64,000 bases of DNA from Setaria digitata. Lineage: Eukaryota; Nematoda; Chromadorea; Rhabditida; Setariidae. Positions within the stretch are counted from its first letter, which is position 1; the number at the start of each line of letters is the position of its first letter. The notes below the pieces were generated by a model. That model was not told where the DNA came from, ran no database searches, and saw only the letters and a program-made list of their open reading frames with translations. The stretch lies in assembly GCA_003640385.1 (NCBI GenBank), contig RCAB01000224.1, forward strand, positions 1-64,000, given 5' to 3'. Positions 36,701 to 52,000 of this stretch are shown here, piece by piece. Made by a program: the position numbers and the translations under genes.

Positions 36701-39700
36701 CTGAACTCACAATACATTACTAATAATCCTTACACATTTACTTTAATCTAAGTTCACCTTTTGCAACCATATGCTCACTGTACGTCTATCTCTGTGGCAC
36801 CTGAAAAGGTCGAAATCGATTTCTACCTTGTGGTTTTTGATCTGCAAAGATGTTAAATCTCAAACGTTCTATATTTCAGATTAGGTTTCAGAATCTTGAT
36901 CAATTAATTTCCTTTTTTTTTTAGATCGATTAAATAGGTTAAATAGGTTAACTGTAAGGACTGAATCAAAATTCTCCTTCTCTCAGATCTCAGTTCAGTA
37001 GAGGAGAAATTGGAATTATTGCAGATTCGAGCTCTAAACGATAGCGACGATGATGAAGTGATGGTAAACGTTATGTCGAAAGTTTCAAAGAAGTGTGAAG
37101 TTAGCTCAGCTGTTGAAGCAAACGTTATGGATGACAAGGTTAAAAAGAGTGCAGAAGCAAGTATAATTGCTGGTACTCAGGGGAAGCACGATGATGTTAG
37201 TTTTATTAAATTCTGCAAGATTAGAATGAAGAAAATTGGAGTAAGAAATACGGAGAGGAGAAACGGAAGACCAAATATAGCAGTGTTATATTCGGGGAGT
37301 TTCATTACAGATAAACCGCACAATCATCAAAGTGCTTGCAGGTGGAAGTAGTGTTAATTCGTTTCGAAGGGTTCTTAAACTTTTCGTAACAAATTTGACA
37401 GTTCTATCTTTAATTTTTTTTCTCCTCTCTCTCTTTCTTACTCTTCCTTTCCTCCCTTTCTCTTTCTAAATGCATTTCAAGAAAAACCACCACGGAGAAA
37501 GAATGAACGGAAAATTGAAATCAGCATTCGAATAAAGGGTGGGATCGGAGGATAAACAAGCGTAATATAGCTAATGTCCTTGTTTTGCCTTCTCGCCCCG
37601 TGTTCCGAGTTATTCACTTTGTCAATAGGGAATAATTTATTGTTAAATAGGTAATATTATCTTTCAAAAAAGTAGAAAAATGAGAATTGGAGGGTTTTAT
37701 TTCGAAAATCGTTGTTACTTGCAGAATCCGTTTACCTATTCAGCGGGACAGTTACGTTTGCATGGGAATCGAGTTGGAACGTACGACATGCAGAAATCCC
37801 GTGCATTAGGAGTTAAAAGGGATATGTTGTCAGCTGAGGGTGAGTATGATTACACCTACAGTGGATGCGTCAGTCCAGCTTTCTGTGAGTCCTCTCCTAT
37901 ATGTTTGTGTCGTCCATATTCTTGTCCTATTTGTGGCATGCAACAAAATTTTTGAGAGATTTTTGTGGTACTTGAAAAATATTTGCCGTAATTCATCAAA
38001 AAAAGGTATAACTTAATACTAAAATCATCAATGAAGTTCAAGAAAATCATTTCAGATTTTATGGTATCAAAAAAAGATGCTACAATCATCAAAAAAAAAA
38101 GCAGCGAAATTTTAATATTAAGTCTCGTAGTGTTATTTCTAATTTAAATGGTAATATGCTAAAGTGCATATCAAGAATGCTTTGATAAGGTTGTTGAAGT
38201 TGAATTAGTGTCTTCAAACTGGTGTGGGATGCCTTTAGACAGTTTTTATTAGTCCTGTAAATACAAAACTTTAACAAGGATAGCAGTACAGGCATGTTCT
38301 GGTATCTGATCTTAAAATATTTCTATTGGTAATTGGATTTCCAAGAAGAAATGAATATGAATGTAAAGACAGCTACATGATTTTCAAGTTTCGACATCAC
38401 TAATTTCTCATTTTCTACTTTACTAGTTGTAAAGAAGATTAAGATATTGATTTTCTGGAGAAAGGAAGCAAATGAACTATCTGCCTTTTTTTGTATTAGT
38501 TAGTTAGTTCCTGGAAATAGACCAGCTCACAGCCGTATATTTTGAGACTAGGCCTGTGCATTCATTTATTGTCTTATCATCATCCAACAGAAGCATTTCA
38601 TTTCCACTGGTAGTGCTGCTTTTTGACTATATTTTTTGTCCTCAATTCTCGTTCTACGATTGCTCATCTTCTTAGAAGAGGAGCTTAGGAAGAGTTGGAA
38701 TTAGATTAGGACAATTTTAAATACTTTAAAAAAAAGTTCCTATAGTTGAATCTTTTGTTAATCATTTCGTTCTTCGATTCAGGGCTGCATTCATTCTGTG
38801 AAATCATATCATGATATGTATTACGTTTGTTTTTATCTGTCTTTCATTAAAGATATCATTTGTCATCGTATAGCTCAGCTCTTCCATATTTATCGAAGCA
38901 AAAACCGATCTTAGTTCAGTCTCTGAGACAGTTAATAGATTGAGAAGGTTTTTTTATTTGCTCCTGAAGGCCTCTTTTAACTGTTTGTTGTTTCTCATCT
39001 TAATCCCTTCCTCTCTTAGCCCATCGTTCCTTCTTCCTCTTAGATACTGAAGTTAGTAGACTATATATATTATCAGTTTCATTCTAGCATGTACCATTTT
39101 TTTTTTTCGTCTTTTTCTGTACTTACTAGTTTTGCTATTTCACTGTCACACATAAACGCACTCACACTGGTCTATATTTTTTGATTTTTGTTGGTTTTGT
39201 TCTTGCTTCACGTCTTCCCGTCCTTTTCGTCAAATTCTTGTATATTTAACTAACTTTCCAATTAAGATTGTATTAAGCAATACTTATGATTTTAGCGAAA
39301 AAATTATTTTTTTTTTTGTTTGATAGAAATGAATCATTTTAGGATCACTTCGAGAGACTTTGATTTCGATAAATCATTAGTGAAAGAAATTTAGGATTTT
39401 AGGACTTTTAATTTATGCAGCCACTGAATTAACATATCTTTTGCAAACATCAGTTGCAAAGAATTGTTTCCTGTTTTGTGGAATATTCTATGACAGTTAA
39501 TTATCTAGGCCTAGTATGGCATCACATATATTTTAAATCACAGTGCCTTTCTTAATGCATATATATTTTCGCATGCAAATAGTACATTTTAAAGTTTGTT
39601 AATTTTTGAGGATCTGAGATAAAAGAACTACCCATGTGATTAGCTTTCGATGCATCGCCATCTTAATGTGAGGATATTTTAGATAATTTATAGGCCAGTC

Positions 39701-42700
39701 AGAAGGATTTTATGAATGAGTTTTAAACTGTGAAAAAGATTTTTGCAAACAAATGAAAGAGATGCAAAATTAGCAATTCCAAGAGTTCAGTACTTCCGAA
39801 GAAATATTTTCAATTTCCACGTTCCTCATATGAAAAAAAAAAAAAAAAAAATTACTTATCTCTTCTCAAGCAGATCTGTTATTAAATAATTATGGGAAGT
39901 GCTTCCGTTACTTGAATGCTAAGGTTTGGTATGGTTTGTGCTCCTTTAAGATTCTGTTAGGCGTTACTTATGATTACATCACCTATATTAATGACAAATT
40001 TTTGTTATTAGTTACTTCTTTTCGTGTTATGTCTTTCTGCATGGTTTAGTAATATATGATTTTTGTTCATGTATATCGTATGCACAATGTTCCTATATTT
40101 TTTTGTCTTGCATGAAATTACTTTAGTTTGGTAAAATTTGATATTAATTGCAGTAAGCTTAATCCCGGCTAATACATCCAATTCGCTATTAGCACGTGAC
40201 CTGATACCAGCACATTTTGATGGCCGTGAGACTTATGCCAGAGGACTTTTGGATCCAACAGAAGACACTCGCCTTGTTAGTTTCATTCCATTTTGTAACT
40301 TTTAATTTCGTATTAATGTTGTTTGCTTAATTTTGGGACTAAAAAAATTGCATTCCATTTTGGATCGCTCTAAATATGATTTGGCGAAGAATTTTTCTTT
40401 TTTTTCTGATTTGAAATAATGATTTAAGGAATAGATGAAAGGTAGAAATAAGAGATTTTAATATTTTTGAATGTATTTTTGAAATTGAATACTGGAGAAC
40501 AATGCACAAATTTTACAATTTGAAATGTTAGACTGAATTTTTTAGCTACTAAAATAATGAATGATGAAAAAAATTTCTATTACACTTCAGTCCAACCAAT
40601 ATGCAAATCGCTGATCATTTTTTATTTATATGTAAATTAGAAGGAGAAGTATATTATGTTGTTACTATTATTATTTATCTATTTATTTATTATTATTGAA
40701 TGATGTATATATGCATCATTTCGGTGCGCTCATCTTCGCAACGGTCAAGATGCTTTGTAAGCATAACAGATGAGTTCTCTTCTTATGTACATAGTGCATC
40801 ATCCTCTGTAGTGGCATTCAGCCTTCCATGATTTTTTTTTTGTTTTGAATTATTTTTATTTATTTGACCATTATTTCTTATTTATATGATAGGATATTTA
40901 ATTTGGTGTATGGAAGTGATTTAACGCCTAGCACTTTACTCTTTTAGAGGACATAGTGGAATTTGACTCTGACTACCGGGCTAGGATTTTCAGATCCAGA
41001 AACTACTCTTTTCCCTCCTACATATGCACCAACTTCTTTCGTTACCTGTTGTGGGGATATACAGAATGTTTATCTCCCGGTTGATCTAATGAAGGTCATC
41101 TCTTTCATCATCAGACTGGCGGCCAAAAACTTTTATACTTGGCGCAGCCTTCGCCATGTCCTTCGCAGCCGTGTATTAAATTCAAAGATTGAAATAACAA
41201 GTGGTAAAAGCATGGTGATCAGAATAGTTGCTTGATAACTGATAAGTCTATTTTATTGATATTATTCTCTCTAAGGTGAATTTAGATCTACAGTGAACAG
41301 TGCAGTTTTTAAATCGTCGATCACATTGAAAATATAAAACTATAAGGCCATGAATAACAATATTAAGTATATAAATGAATATTTCATATACATAAGTTAA
41401 ATTCAAAGATTTTATATATATATACATGAATCGTAACTGTTGGATTTAATTACTAATCTACTGATATTAGAAATGAATGCAGATCAGTTTTCTCATTGAT
41501 TTATATAACAACTGTTCATCATAACTTATAACTCTTGTGCAACCGTACAAGTAGTGTAAATTTATAAGAATTATACTGTAAATAATATTGATTTGAGAAA
41601 ATTCAGACGAACAGAACAATTTGTTTTACAGTACTAAAGAGGAAAATCATTTCATCTACATTCTACGATTCTCTTCCTGTTTGTTTTTCCTGAAATTGGT
41701 AATACAGATATCACCGTCCTCTAAGGTTAATTATCCTCTAATTTCCAAGTCCAGTATATATATATATGTATCATCATTGCACAATCTAATATTAGGAAAT
41801 ATGGGGAAGTTGATGTTATGGTAATTGATTGAATAGGTTAGCAAAATTTCTCATCCTTGTTGTGTTGATTGCATCTGCCTCTCCTCTTCAATGCTTCTTG
41901 TGATATGATTATAAGATCTCACTTCATACGATGCGAAAGTCTTTTTCCCTGTATATATCGTTGGTAATGTTTACTGGTATTACCGTGAATTACTGTCATT
42001 ACTGCTATTATCAATAATTTAATCATCATATGATGTTGTTAATCTGATGTAACTTCATTATGGCTTCGTCATTTTTATCACTGTCTGCTTAATACAATCC
42101 TTGACATGCGTATTTAAAACTGAAGAAAGCATTAGAGACCCAGAAAAATTCAGTGTACAGTTGAAAACTTGAAATTTGATCATCATCGCTTTGAGCGCTG
42201 ATGTTTTGATAGGAAATTTAAGTGAAAGAATACAACAATAATAATAATGATTGATTATAACATTAATAATTGCTTCCAAATTCTTGACTTTACTATTGTT
42301 TCTTATTATTTCTTCCGTTTATTTATGTTCCCACCACTATTAAATTAATCATTTAAATTAGAGGGAAAATTCTGGGAACTTGTCTGATTCATTATCTCTT
42401 ATCAGGGCGCTTCTTTTATCATTATGCTATAATTCCCATTTGGTATGTCAGAAAATTTATTAATTGTTAATGCTTTAAGAGGGTGGAGAGAATTGCAATC
42501 AGAATATTTTAGCAATACTTAAGGAGAGATATTTTTCGAATTTAGCTATTTTCCACGCATCATCCATTCACATTTATATCCATTCTACAGCTCTTAAATG
42601 ATATGGCACATATTTGGAGTCAGACGCACAATGACCACACGCGTACGAATTTGTTTAGAAAGTTCTGAGTTGGTAGCGTAGCGTATTGCTTTGTTTGACG

Positions 42701-45700
42701 TGTTCCTACCGAAAACGACGATTTATGTTAATTATAAATAGCGATTTAGCTATTCTTATGTAGTGCTGATGTAAAGAACGATTTAGCCAATCATATATAT
42801 TGATGTTATCATTTTTATGTGTTTACATTATTGTTGCGTTTTTTTTTGTCTTTTTTTTTCTTCCCTCTTCAGGCTTATTTTGTGTTGTTTCATGTAAGAT
42901 ATCCTGATCTAAGAAATTCTCGGCAGGAGGTAGTTTAAAATAGTGCTAAAGTATTTTTGCTAGGTGTTGATAAATACATCCGTTATTGGTTAGAGTTTTT
43001 ATTGTTGTTATTAGTTACGGTTTCGTTAAAATATAAGGGGATTTTATTTCATTTTATGTTTTCAAATGTTACTATTAAAAGATGCTTATTGCTTTTAAAT
43101 GTTTTTTTAATCTTCGAAAACTTCATCTTTTTATCGATTGTCGAGAAGAGTACTTTAAGGAGCTTTAGCAGAAGAATAAAATAAAATAAAGACAAAATGC
43201 CTCATGTTGGTTGCGTATTTTATTATCAGCGATCAGGAATGGTGCTATTAGTTTCTGCCACTTACAATATTGCAGTAGTGATTGTTAAACGGAAGACAGT
43301 CATTCCTCCCGATTGATTGGAAGTGAAATTTATAAATTAGCATCGAGAGGTGATGAATTCTCAACTGCTTTTTTTCATCTTGCCCTTCCCTCCATACCAA
43401 ATTAGCGATAGTTTTAATCGATTGGAAGAGACGATAGAAAAAGGTATGTATGTTGTTGGAATATCTGGTCATTAACAATCCTTGTTATCGATTTTTTTTT
43501 TTTTTACTTATTTGCTTCGAAATTTTCTAAAATGATTTAAATGACTTCTGGAATAGATTTATTGCATTGAATTGAAAATTGTAAAATTCGTAACTTATAT
43601 TCATTATATGAAGTGTGAATGAGAAATACTGTGTTCCTATGTAAAAATTCAATAGCTTTATTGTTTGAAATGAGTTTTAATGTATGATTATATTGCCTAT
43701 TTTAAAGGTGCCTACTTACTACCACAGTAAACATTTGATAATCATCCCCTCCAAGATATATGCTAACTTGCTTAGATTTGTCATAAGCCATTTAATTAAT
43801 AGCCAACTTTTACTAATCATACATTTTCTAAACTCATTTTTAGAGTATGATTGTTGAGATCCTATTTTCTTAACTTATAAAACTTTTTTTTTTTTTTTCA
43901 ATTATTTAAAGAAAATAAGAAGTAGAAATGAACTTTTGCTTTGCATATTTCTGAATAGATGAGTTGATGCATTCTTTTGTTTTTTATGCTTTGGTAAGTT
44001 GTCGATATGCTGAATAGAGATGATTTTATGACTGGTGAAATATTTGTTTAGTTTTAGACTTCTGTCATATTCGCGTCATATTCCGTGTTTTTTTTTTTTG
44101 CTATGCTTCTCTATTCAGTACTATCATCCTGTCATTGCTTCTTTAGTTGGAGGAATTGAATCATACAAATTCATTCATCCTGTAAGCCAACATTACTCAG
44201 TTTTTTTTTTTATGTTAGATTGCTTCGTTGAAATTGTGTTAGGCTAGTATAATGAGGAGAGAGAGAGACGGGAAATACCGGAAATGTTCTATTTCATACT
44301 GGTTATTTTAGTTGTTGTCCAATTTGCTACTGATTTCATTCTATTTCCATCCAGAATCATATTTTCTAATTATATTGCAGTTATTGTTAAATTTAATTGG
44401 GAAGAAAAAATTGCCCGAGTGACTAATCTGTTTTGCTATATTTAATTGTCAGTTATTTGCAGGAAATCCATTTATTTCTATTTTTTTCCTCCCCTTGAAC
44501 TCGTAATGAGTTATTGTTAAAAAGATCAATGAACGATGATCAAATGAATCATTATGGTATTTATTACCTATCATCAACAGCTTCTTTTCCTAGTCTAGGC
44601 ATGCATTCTTTTTTTTTCAGTTGATTTCTCCACTTTGATATAGTGCAGCTATTTCGCTGAATAAGATTTATATTGCGTGCGTGTTTTTTTATTATATTTA
44701 ATGAAAATTGCTTGGAAGATTTTTCCCACGACTATTAAAGTATTTAAGTAATAGGTATGTTACTGAATGAGAACGATGATTGTTGATTATCCTCATCGCC
44801 TCTCTCATCAGCCTAGAGATGTTTTTAAATGATGAATAACTATAAGATAATCCTTTTTTTTTTTTTTCGTATGAATATTGAGAACTAAAAGATATGAAAT
44901 AATATATTGCATTTGCTTGATTTTTAGTCAGAAATAATTTTTTCTTATGGGGATGATAACTATATTCAGTAGGTAGTTATGATAAGACATCTGTAAATTG
45001 TGCTCCTGTCTAATTTATCAACTAATCCTTTGCTAATTTGCATTGAATTCGTAATTGACCGTTTCTGTATTGCAGTTGATTTAATAATGTTGAGCTGCTG
45101 TCTTTTATCCTTGTGAATATGAGAGAATAGAAAAAAAGAATAATTCTAAAATAGCCTCTGATTTCCTTTGGAGGGAGGAGAAACGAAACAGAAGGGTTCA
45201 GTGAAATAAATTTGATGTAACGATTGTTGAGGATGATTTTAGTGAAAAATATAACCGGTAATACTAGTACTAGATTGTGATAATGGAGTACTTTCCATCT
45301 TTGTCTTTTCTTAATAATAGCAAAAATAGTTGCCTTGCAAGCTTTTTATAAAATCTTTAAAATATAGATTTTACCAATCTATACTGTTCTGTTTCTTGAG
45401 AAATAGAGAGAAGTGAGAAGTGTTCCATACTGAATCGAAGTTTGTTTGAATGATCATTTGTTGCTTTTTGTGTTTCTTTCATTTAAAAAAAAAGAAAAAA
45501 AAACATTTAAAACGATCGTTCGTTCTTTATGAGTCATCATATAAATGATTTGATTCGTTTGCTGTCTCGAAATTTTCCTCTCAAAAAAGAAGGAAGATAT
45601 TGTTCTGTAAATTGAAATGTCTTATCTGACCTCATCATTTCGCTTAGCTCAATTATATTTTTGCAGTTAATTATTCCATTTAATAAAATTGTCAACTACC

Positions 45701-48700
45701 ACTTTATGCTTGATACAATCAATATTTTGCTAGTGCTGATGTATCAAATATTGAGTTAAAATAATCAAGTTGCCGGAATTTTTATTAGATGATTTATCTT
45801 TCTTTTATTATTTCATACTCATTGATTATCGCTTTGATTGTGTTTAAGACAGGAATCTTCACTGAGAGTAATATATCATTGCAGATAACATAAATGATAT
45901 TTCACTCAAGTATACTTTTGCTGATATCAGTTGTGTAATTTTCTTCTTTTTTTTCGGTCAATGATTGTGTTTGGATGATAGTATAAATTCCAACTTTATT
46001 AGTGATAACAAAAAAAGAAATTATTATTTTGATTGATGATTTATCTGTGAAGTAATATGATATATATGCTGTAAGTTTGGTAGGAATAGCTGTCTGTGGA
46101 AAGATGAAAATGGTTGAGATTAAGAAATGAAGCGCATTGTTGGTGAGAATGTAGAGTGTTGTAAATTGATGGTTAGTAGAGCTTGAAAATGGATTGTTCA
46201 GTTTAAGCTTAATTAAGTAATCAATAGCTATGGTATGAAAAGGACTCGTTTAATCATTCTTTCAGCTTTGCAGTATAAAGGATGAAATGATAGGAGAGCA
46301 AAATATGTATGGTGTACTTTTTTTTTTTGTTTGATGTTTGGTGCAATTTCACTTTTTTTTTTNGGATTGTTCAGTTTAAGCTTAATTAAGTAATCAATAG
46401 CTATGGTATGAAAAGGACTCGTTTAATCATTCTTTCAGCTTTGCAGTATAAAGGATGAAATGATAGGAGAGCAAAATATGTATGGTGTACTTTTTTTTTT
46501 TGTTTGATGTTTGGTGCAATTTCACTTTTTTTTTTCTTTTTCTTTTTTTCCAAAATTTTCAATTTAATTTCGTAACATCTATTAGAAATCTGTTGCCATG
46601 ATGAGATGGATGTACCATGTACATGTGAATGTGCACGTGTTGTAATTAGTAGTTGGCCTCCGTCTTTTGACGGTAGCTCTCTTTTGTCATTATGTCTTAA
46701 AATTTCTTGGTTAATTGCTTACAATTTTTAATTTAATTTATTGTAGTAGGCATAAAAGTTTTATTCCTCCATTCGTTTCAGAATCCGCAACAGGGAAATC
46801 TAGATAACGAAATGGCGAACTTGAAGAATCAACCGGTTGGTTTTCTTTTAAATTTTTCTTTTCATTCTTTATTGCACGGATAAGTAGCGCGGAATATGAA
46901 GAGTTAGAGGATTTCTGAAGTTAGTGAATTGATTATGAGCTGCAAGTTGGCATTCTTTTGGAGAGTGTGAAATTCTTAAAAAGATTTCTACTGTTTTGCC
47001 ATATCACTGAGTTGATTTATAGGACAAGTGCGCCATTGCTAAAAGACGCAAAGAAAATAAAAAGGCAAAAGAAGCGAAAAATAGTTATGTTGTTGAATCG
47101 AAGGATGGTTAGTTGATTATTATCGAATGTATATGACAATGATGTGGAATGCAGGAAAGGTTTTGTGGTTTGTGGAGTTGTTTATGAGTTTGATTTTGTG
47201 GTGATTCAAGATGTATCTGACCTTTTCGCTTTATCTATTTCTCCCCACTTTCCTTTTCCTTCTTCTCTAAGCCTTATCTTTGATCTTATCATCGATAGCC
47301 GTCATCTCTTTGTTACTGTTATCGCTATCAGTCATTTATTCTCAACGTTATTATCATCAACTTGCACTGGCTATGTTACATAAATGGGGATGATTATCAC
47401 TGACGAAACATTCCCTTATCAAAAATATTCGCTCCTTCAATGAATCATCCAAGCGTAATCTAGACAGTAATCTATTCAACGGAACTCACTACCTGTAATT
47501 CGCTACTCGGGTTTTTTTTTTTATCCACTTAAGACATTAGTTTGTCTCATATAGTTGATGGGCGGTGGGGTTGTTTTCTTTGAGTAATTTTTTTAATTTT
47601 AGAGAGAGTGAAAAAAAGCAGGAGAGAGAAGCGGAAGGAGAAAGAAATATAATCGATTCATAACTTCAGCGTAACATTTCTAAATTCACAGTACAATTTT
47701 ACCAAAAAAAGGAAATCTTCGGGTTTATTTTTGAAATATCCTCTCTGAGAAGTACCATTATTAGGTAGCATGAAATGTTCGAGTACAACAAAATTGCGAT
47801 GGTTTTCAGTGAAATTTCCATTTTCTAAAAAAAATTCATTGTAAGTGATTCATCAGTTCAAGGATTTTTTTTTTTATTACCCTTTCAAGTTAAATTTTTA
47901 ATTTTTAGTTTCAGCTTCAAGTGTAACTTAATATCTATCCGTCCGAAGTAGAAATCATTCCTATATTTTTTTTTTACAATTTCACTTCAGTTCATGTAAG
48001 TGGTCGTTTTGAATACAGATAAAATGAAACAGACTAACATTATTCTATCCTCTAGCTACCAGTTGTTTCTTTTTTATTTCTTATTTTTTGTTCAGCTAAT
48101 ATATCCATCTGTTCTATAAGCATCATTTTCATCCAAATGCATAATGATGCTTTCCCATTTCCTTTCCCTAGACGATGTCATTCTGCATTATTAATAAAGA
48201 TAGCCTACTGATGGTTGCATAATCCATGAACTAATTGAGCTGAGTTAATTAACATTAAAAGGTGTCACATCCTACGATCTGCTAAGTGACTCTGCGCATT
48301 GTTCTTCCGTATCTATCTCTCATATTTATGGGAATTTTGTACATATTCACTTGAGTTCTTGGAATCTATTTTCCCTTTTTTCTTTTAAAGAATGAAACCT
48401 ACGTGTGTATGAGATTTTGTAGAAAAGGATGATTCCAAAGATCATTTTGATCATTATTTGATAAAAAATTCTAAATTTTGAGGTGTGTTATAGAGGAGGA
48501 AAATAAATTTTTTTTTATTTCAAAGTGTAAAGGGATTGAGTCTACCGGGTTTTGTATTTTCTTTCAACTTAAATTTGTATTATTAATGGAAACACACTGA
48601 TTTGAAGTAGTGTGCTTCCATTTATGGAGGATTTAACGAATAAATATTGAACTATATTCTCTAGGGTTCGAGTTTTTTAAATTGCTTTAAAGGTTCAATT

Positions 48701-49014
48701 ATTTTGAAAGTTTTTAAAGTCCAATAATTGAAATCTGAAGGGTATTTATCTTCTGGTCGCTATACATTTATCATTTTTCATCTTTGCTTTATACAAGAGT
48801 TCTATGAAAGATACGTAGGTGTCGAGAAAATGAAGAAGTTGAAATTGCGAAATTGAAATTTGCAGATTGAGAAGGAAAAAGAAAAGAGACGTTGATGGCG
48901 ATATTTTTTGTTATTCTTTTCGTTGAATTTTCTAGCGTGTAATCCTGAGTAGTGTTTTTTTTTTTTTTTTTTTTTTTCAGATATTAGGGCGACAAGTTCA
49001 AAAGCATCATATGT

Positions 49015-49060
<46 letters not shown>

Positions 49061-52000
49061 TGACTTTATATATATGTATATATAAAGTACGGGAATTTTT
49101 AATTTTTAAAAAATTATCATGTGGTATTTTTCCAACCTTCTAAATTATATTCTTTTATCGTTAAGTTTGTTTTATCGAAGGAGTTTTTGTTATTCAACAG
49201 AAAGAGCTTGAAACGACTTTGTTGCATTTCTTTTTTTTCTAATTATTTTGAAATGAAGTGATTTCATTTGGGAAGTTTAGTTGTATATCCTTAACAAACT
49301 TAAAAGTGATGCATTGTTTTAAGCTGATCAGAAGTACAAATTAATTGATAATGTTTTATTAGCTTAGGAGAATCTTTTTTTTGTTGTTTAGTATCAAGTG
49401 AGTGTGTGTCGTCAGATGCCATCAGAATGAATTGATTTTTTTTCCCCTCAGTGCTGTAATTTGTGGAGCATTTATTTAGATTTTATTTCAGATATCATCA
49501 TCTATCTCCAATTTCATCATTTACAATTGATGAGATGGTTTAATTTAACCTGTGTACTATTTCGATAGGATTGCATTATCATTATAATCAACCACTTCTT
49601 CTTCGGTTGGCTAAAAAAAATTTTAAGCGACGACTATATTCAAGTAATATTGATAATAATAAGCAAAAAAATGTTCTGTGATTTGTCATAATGCAGTAAG
49701 TGGATCGATAGGCTTTCCTCGTAATCCATTGAAGGAGGATTGATGGAATAATCATGATATGTATATTTATATATGTAAATATATGCAACTTCATCCTTTT
49801 CTATTATTTCCCCCAATATCTTTATCATTGATACTTCATTTCTTTCATTTTTTTATCCTTGGAACATCCTCAGTTTTTTATCATTTTTTATTATCTTCTC
49901 ATTTTTAGTCCCCCATAATTCTTGCATTTTACATTCTGTACACATTTTTTTTCCATATTATTAAATCAGTGTTGGAAAATTGATGATATCATTATCAGAC
50001 AAAAGTTAAAGATTCTTTCTCTTTCTACCACCTTATATTCGTCAGTGAATTAATTCACCTCTCACGAGCTTTTTCTTTTGTCTTAAATTAGATACCAAAT
50101 TCATTTTGAAAATTTTTTATACAAAATTGCAATCTGCATGATATTTCTTTATGAAGTATCGAATGAAGTGGGTGAGAAAGATATTTTGATTCACTTTGAG
50201 TGGTCTTGATAGCTAACTGAACAGTATGAATTGCACATTGTATTTCGGGATAATGCACAAACTCAATAAGAAGCTATCTAAAGTCGTATTTTGTATGTTT
50301 ATTCATGTAATATTACTTCAGGTTATATGGGTAATTTGTCACCTGAGGAGATATTGAAACGGATTGAAGGCGACAGCAAAGGGAAAGCAAAAGGAAATCA
50401 AAAAAATGGAACAAATGTGCCTAAGGTATATTTGGCCCCTTTAAAATTGAATCTTTTTTTTTTCACATCTTTAAGACTAAAAATAATTATGCAATATTGT
50501 GAGGAAAGATGAGATAATCCGGTGGGTGATGGTGGTGGGGGAGAATTACTATTGTTTTGCAGCAGATATATCTATCATCAGTTCATAGGTCAAAGGGTAG
50601 TACATTTGCTGGAGGTGGGAGAAAGGTGGGGTCAACCCGTATGTTGTCTATCAAGTCAATAACTGCAAGGGACCTGCAGAAATTCCTTCAATGCTATAAA
50701 TGCTATGTGCTATGAGGTAATTATTGTGAAGTACCACGTAATGTAGGGTGTATTTCAAATTTCTCTGCCCTCCATACCTGTCTATTTTTTCCTCTTCTCT
50801 TTTTTTCCTCTTTTAAACCTCTTTCGTTTTTCCTTTTCTGTCTATGTACATATGCTGGATTCTTTTCCATCTGTTTTCGACTTCGTCCCATTTTTATGAA
50901 TAGTACCATTGCTATTATTGGTACTTCTATTACTACTGCAGCGGTTGCTACTACTGTTGTTATTACTACCACTGATTTTAGTCATTGATAGTATCAAATC
51001 GATATTAGCATACAAGAATTGTTTTGCATTGCCATCAAATATTATTAGTAGCGCAGCTGTTGTAAGCATCGTACTGAAGTAAATGAAAATGGGTACAATT
51101 GAATTTGATAGATTTACTACTGTTTGTCATAGGTAACAGGAAATTGATATCAGCGTAGATTGTTAGCCATAAAAAATCGTTTCTTTTTCCAGGATCATTC
51201 ATCTGTTGCAGCAAACGGCTCTAGAAATAGTGGTGGTCGTAAAAGAGGCGATAAAAAAGAGCGTCAAACAGAAAAGGTTCAAGGGAGATTTCTTCTGTTT
51301 ATCTGATTAAAATTAGTTTTAAAAAAGATCTGTTTATTTTATTGAAATTAGCTTGGAAAAAAGAACTAATGATTTTGAAGTAATTTCATTATCTCAATGG
51401 GTTTTGATTATTTCATCATATACATGATTACTTATCCAAGGACATTTTTTATTGACGGCTATTTTGAAGAATTTATCTATAGTCGATTTGTTTCATTAGA
51501 GAAAAGTAAATCTTTTCCGATTCCAAATTTTTAACGAATCATGTTGAAATAACATTATGATGTCAGTCACGTGAAAATTTTTTTTGACACATTGTTTTCT
51601 TTATATTGTTTAATACTTTTCATTTCTTGTAGATTGCGAAGCGTCCTGTCATCGTCGATAGAGAAGTAGTTGAACTCTCGACGAAATTAGAAACATTAAA
51701 TATTAAAAAAGTGGAAACGGTTGTTATGACAGATACTAACTCGGAGCCTAACCATCCATCGCTCTTGACCGGAACGAAAACATCGAAGGTGTTTTGTCTT
51801 AATTTATTGTGCATTACTCATATACTTTAAAGTGAAATGTAGCAACGAGACGGAAAAGAGCAAAAATTGCAAAGTTAAAGAAAGAAGGTCCTAGTGTATT
51901 CTTTGGGAGATTGCTATTGAGTTTTAATCAGTTACCCGAGAAAAAAAAATCCTTTATTTTATATTTTATAGAAGGAAGCTGTAACGACATCATCACAAGA

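Noticed and set aside
40963..41235. 90-codon + strand frame starting MTLTTGLGFSDPE
   Set aside because: It overlaps the - strand two-exon model, which has better splice sites. A host junction from 40275 into it is out of phase or hits a stop.
43248..43478. - strand frame including RLFQSIKTIANLVWREGQDE
   Set aside because: Part looks coding-like and has a GTATGG donor, but I found no partner exon or start, so it is not supported as a gene.
50721..51069. Two - strand frames of 75-83 residues with Asn/Ser or Val/Ala runs
   Set aside because: They arise from a TACTAC/GTTGTT-like low-complexity stretch in an intron, with no exon signals.
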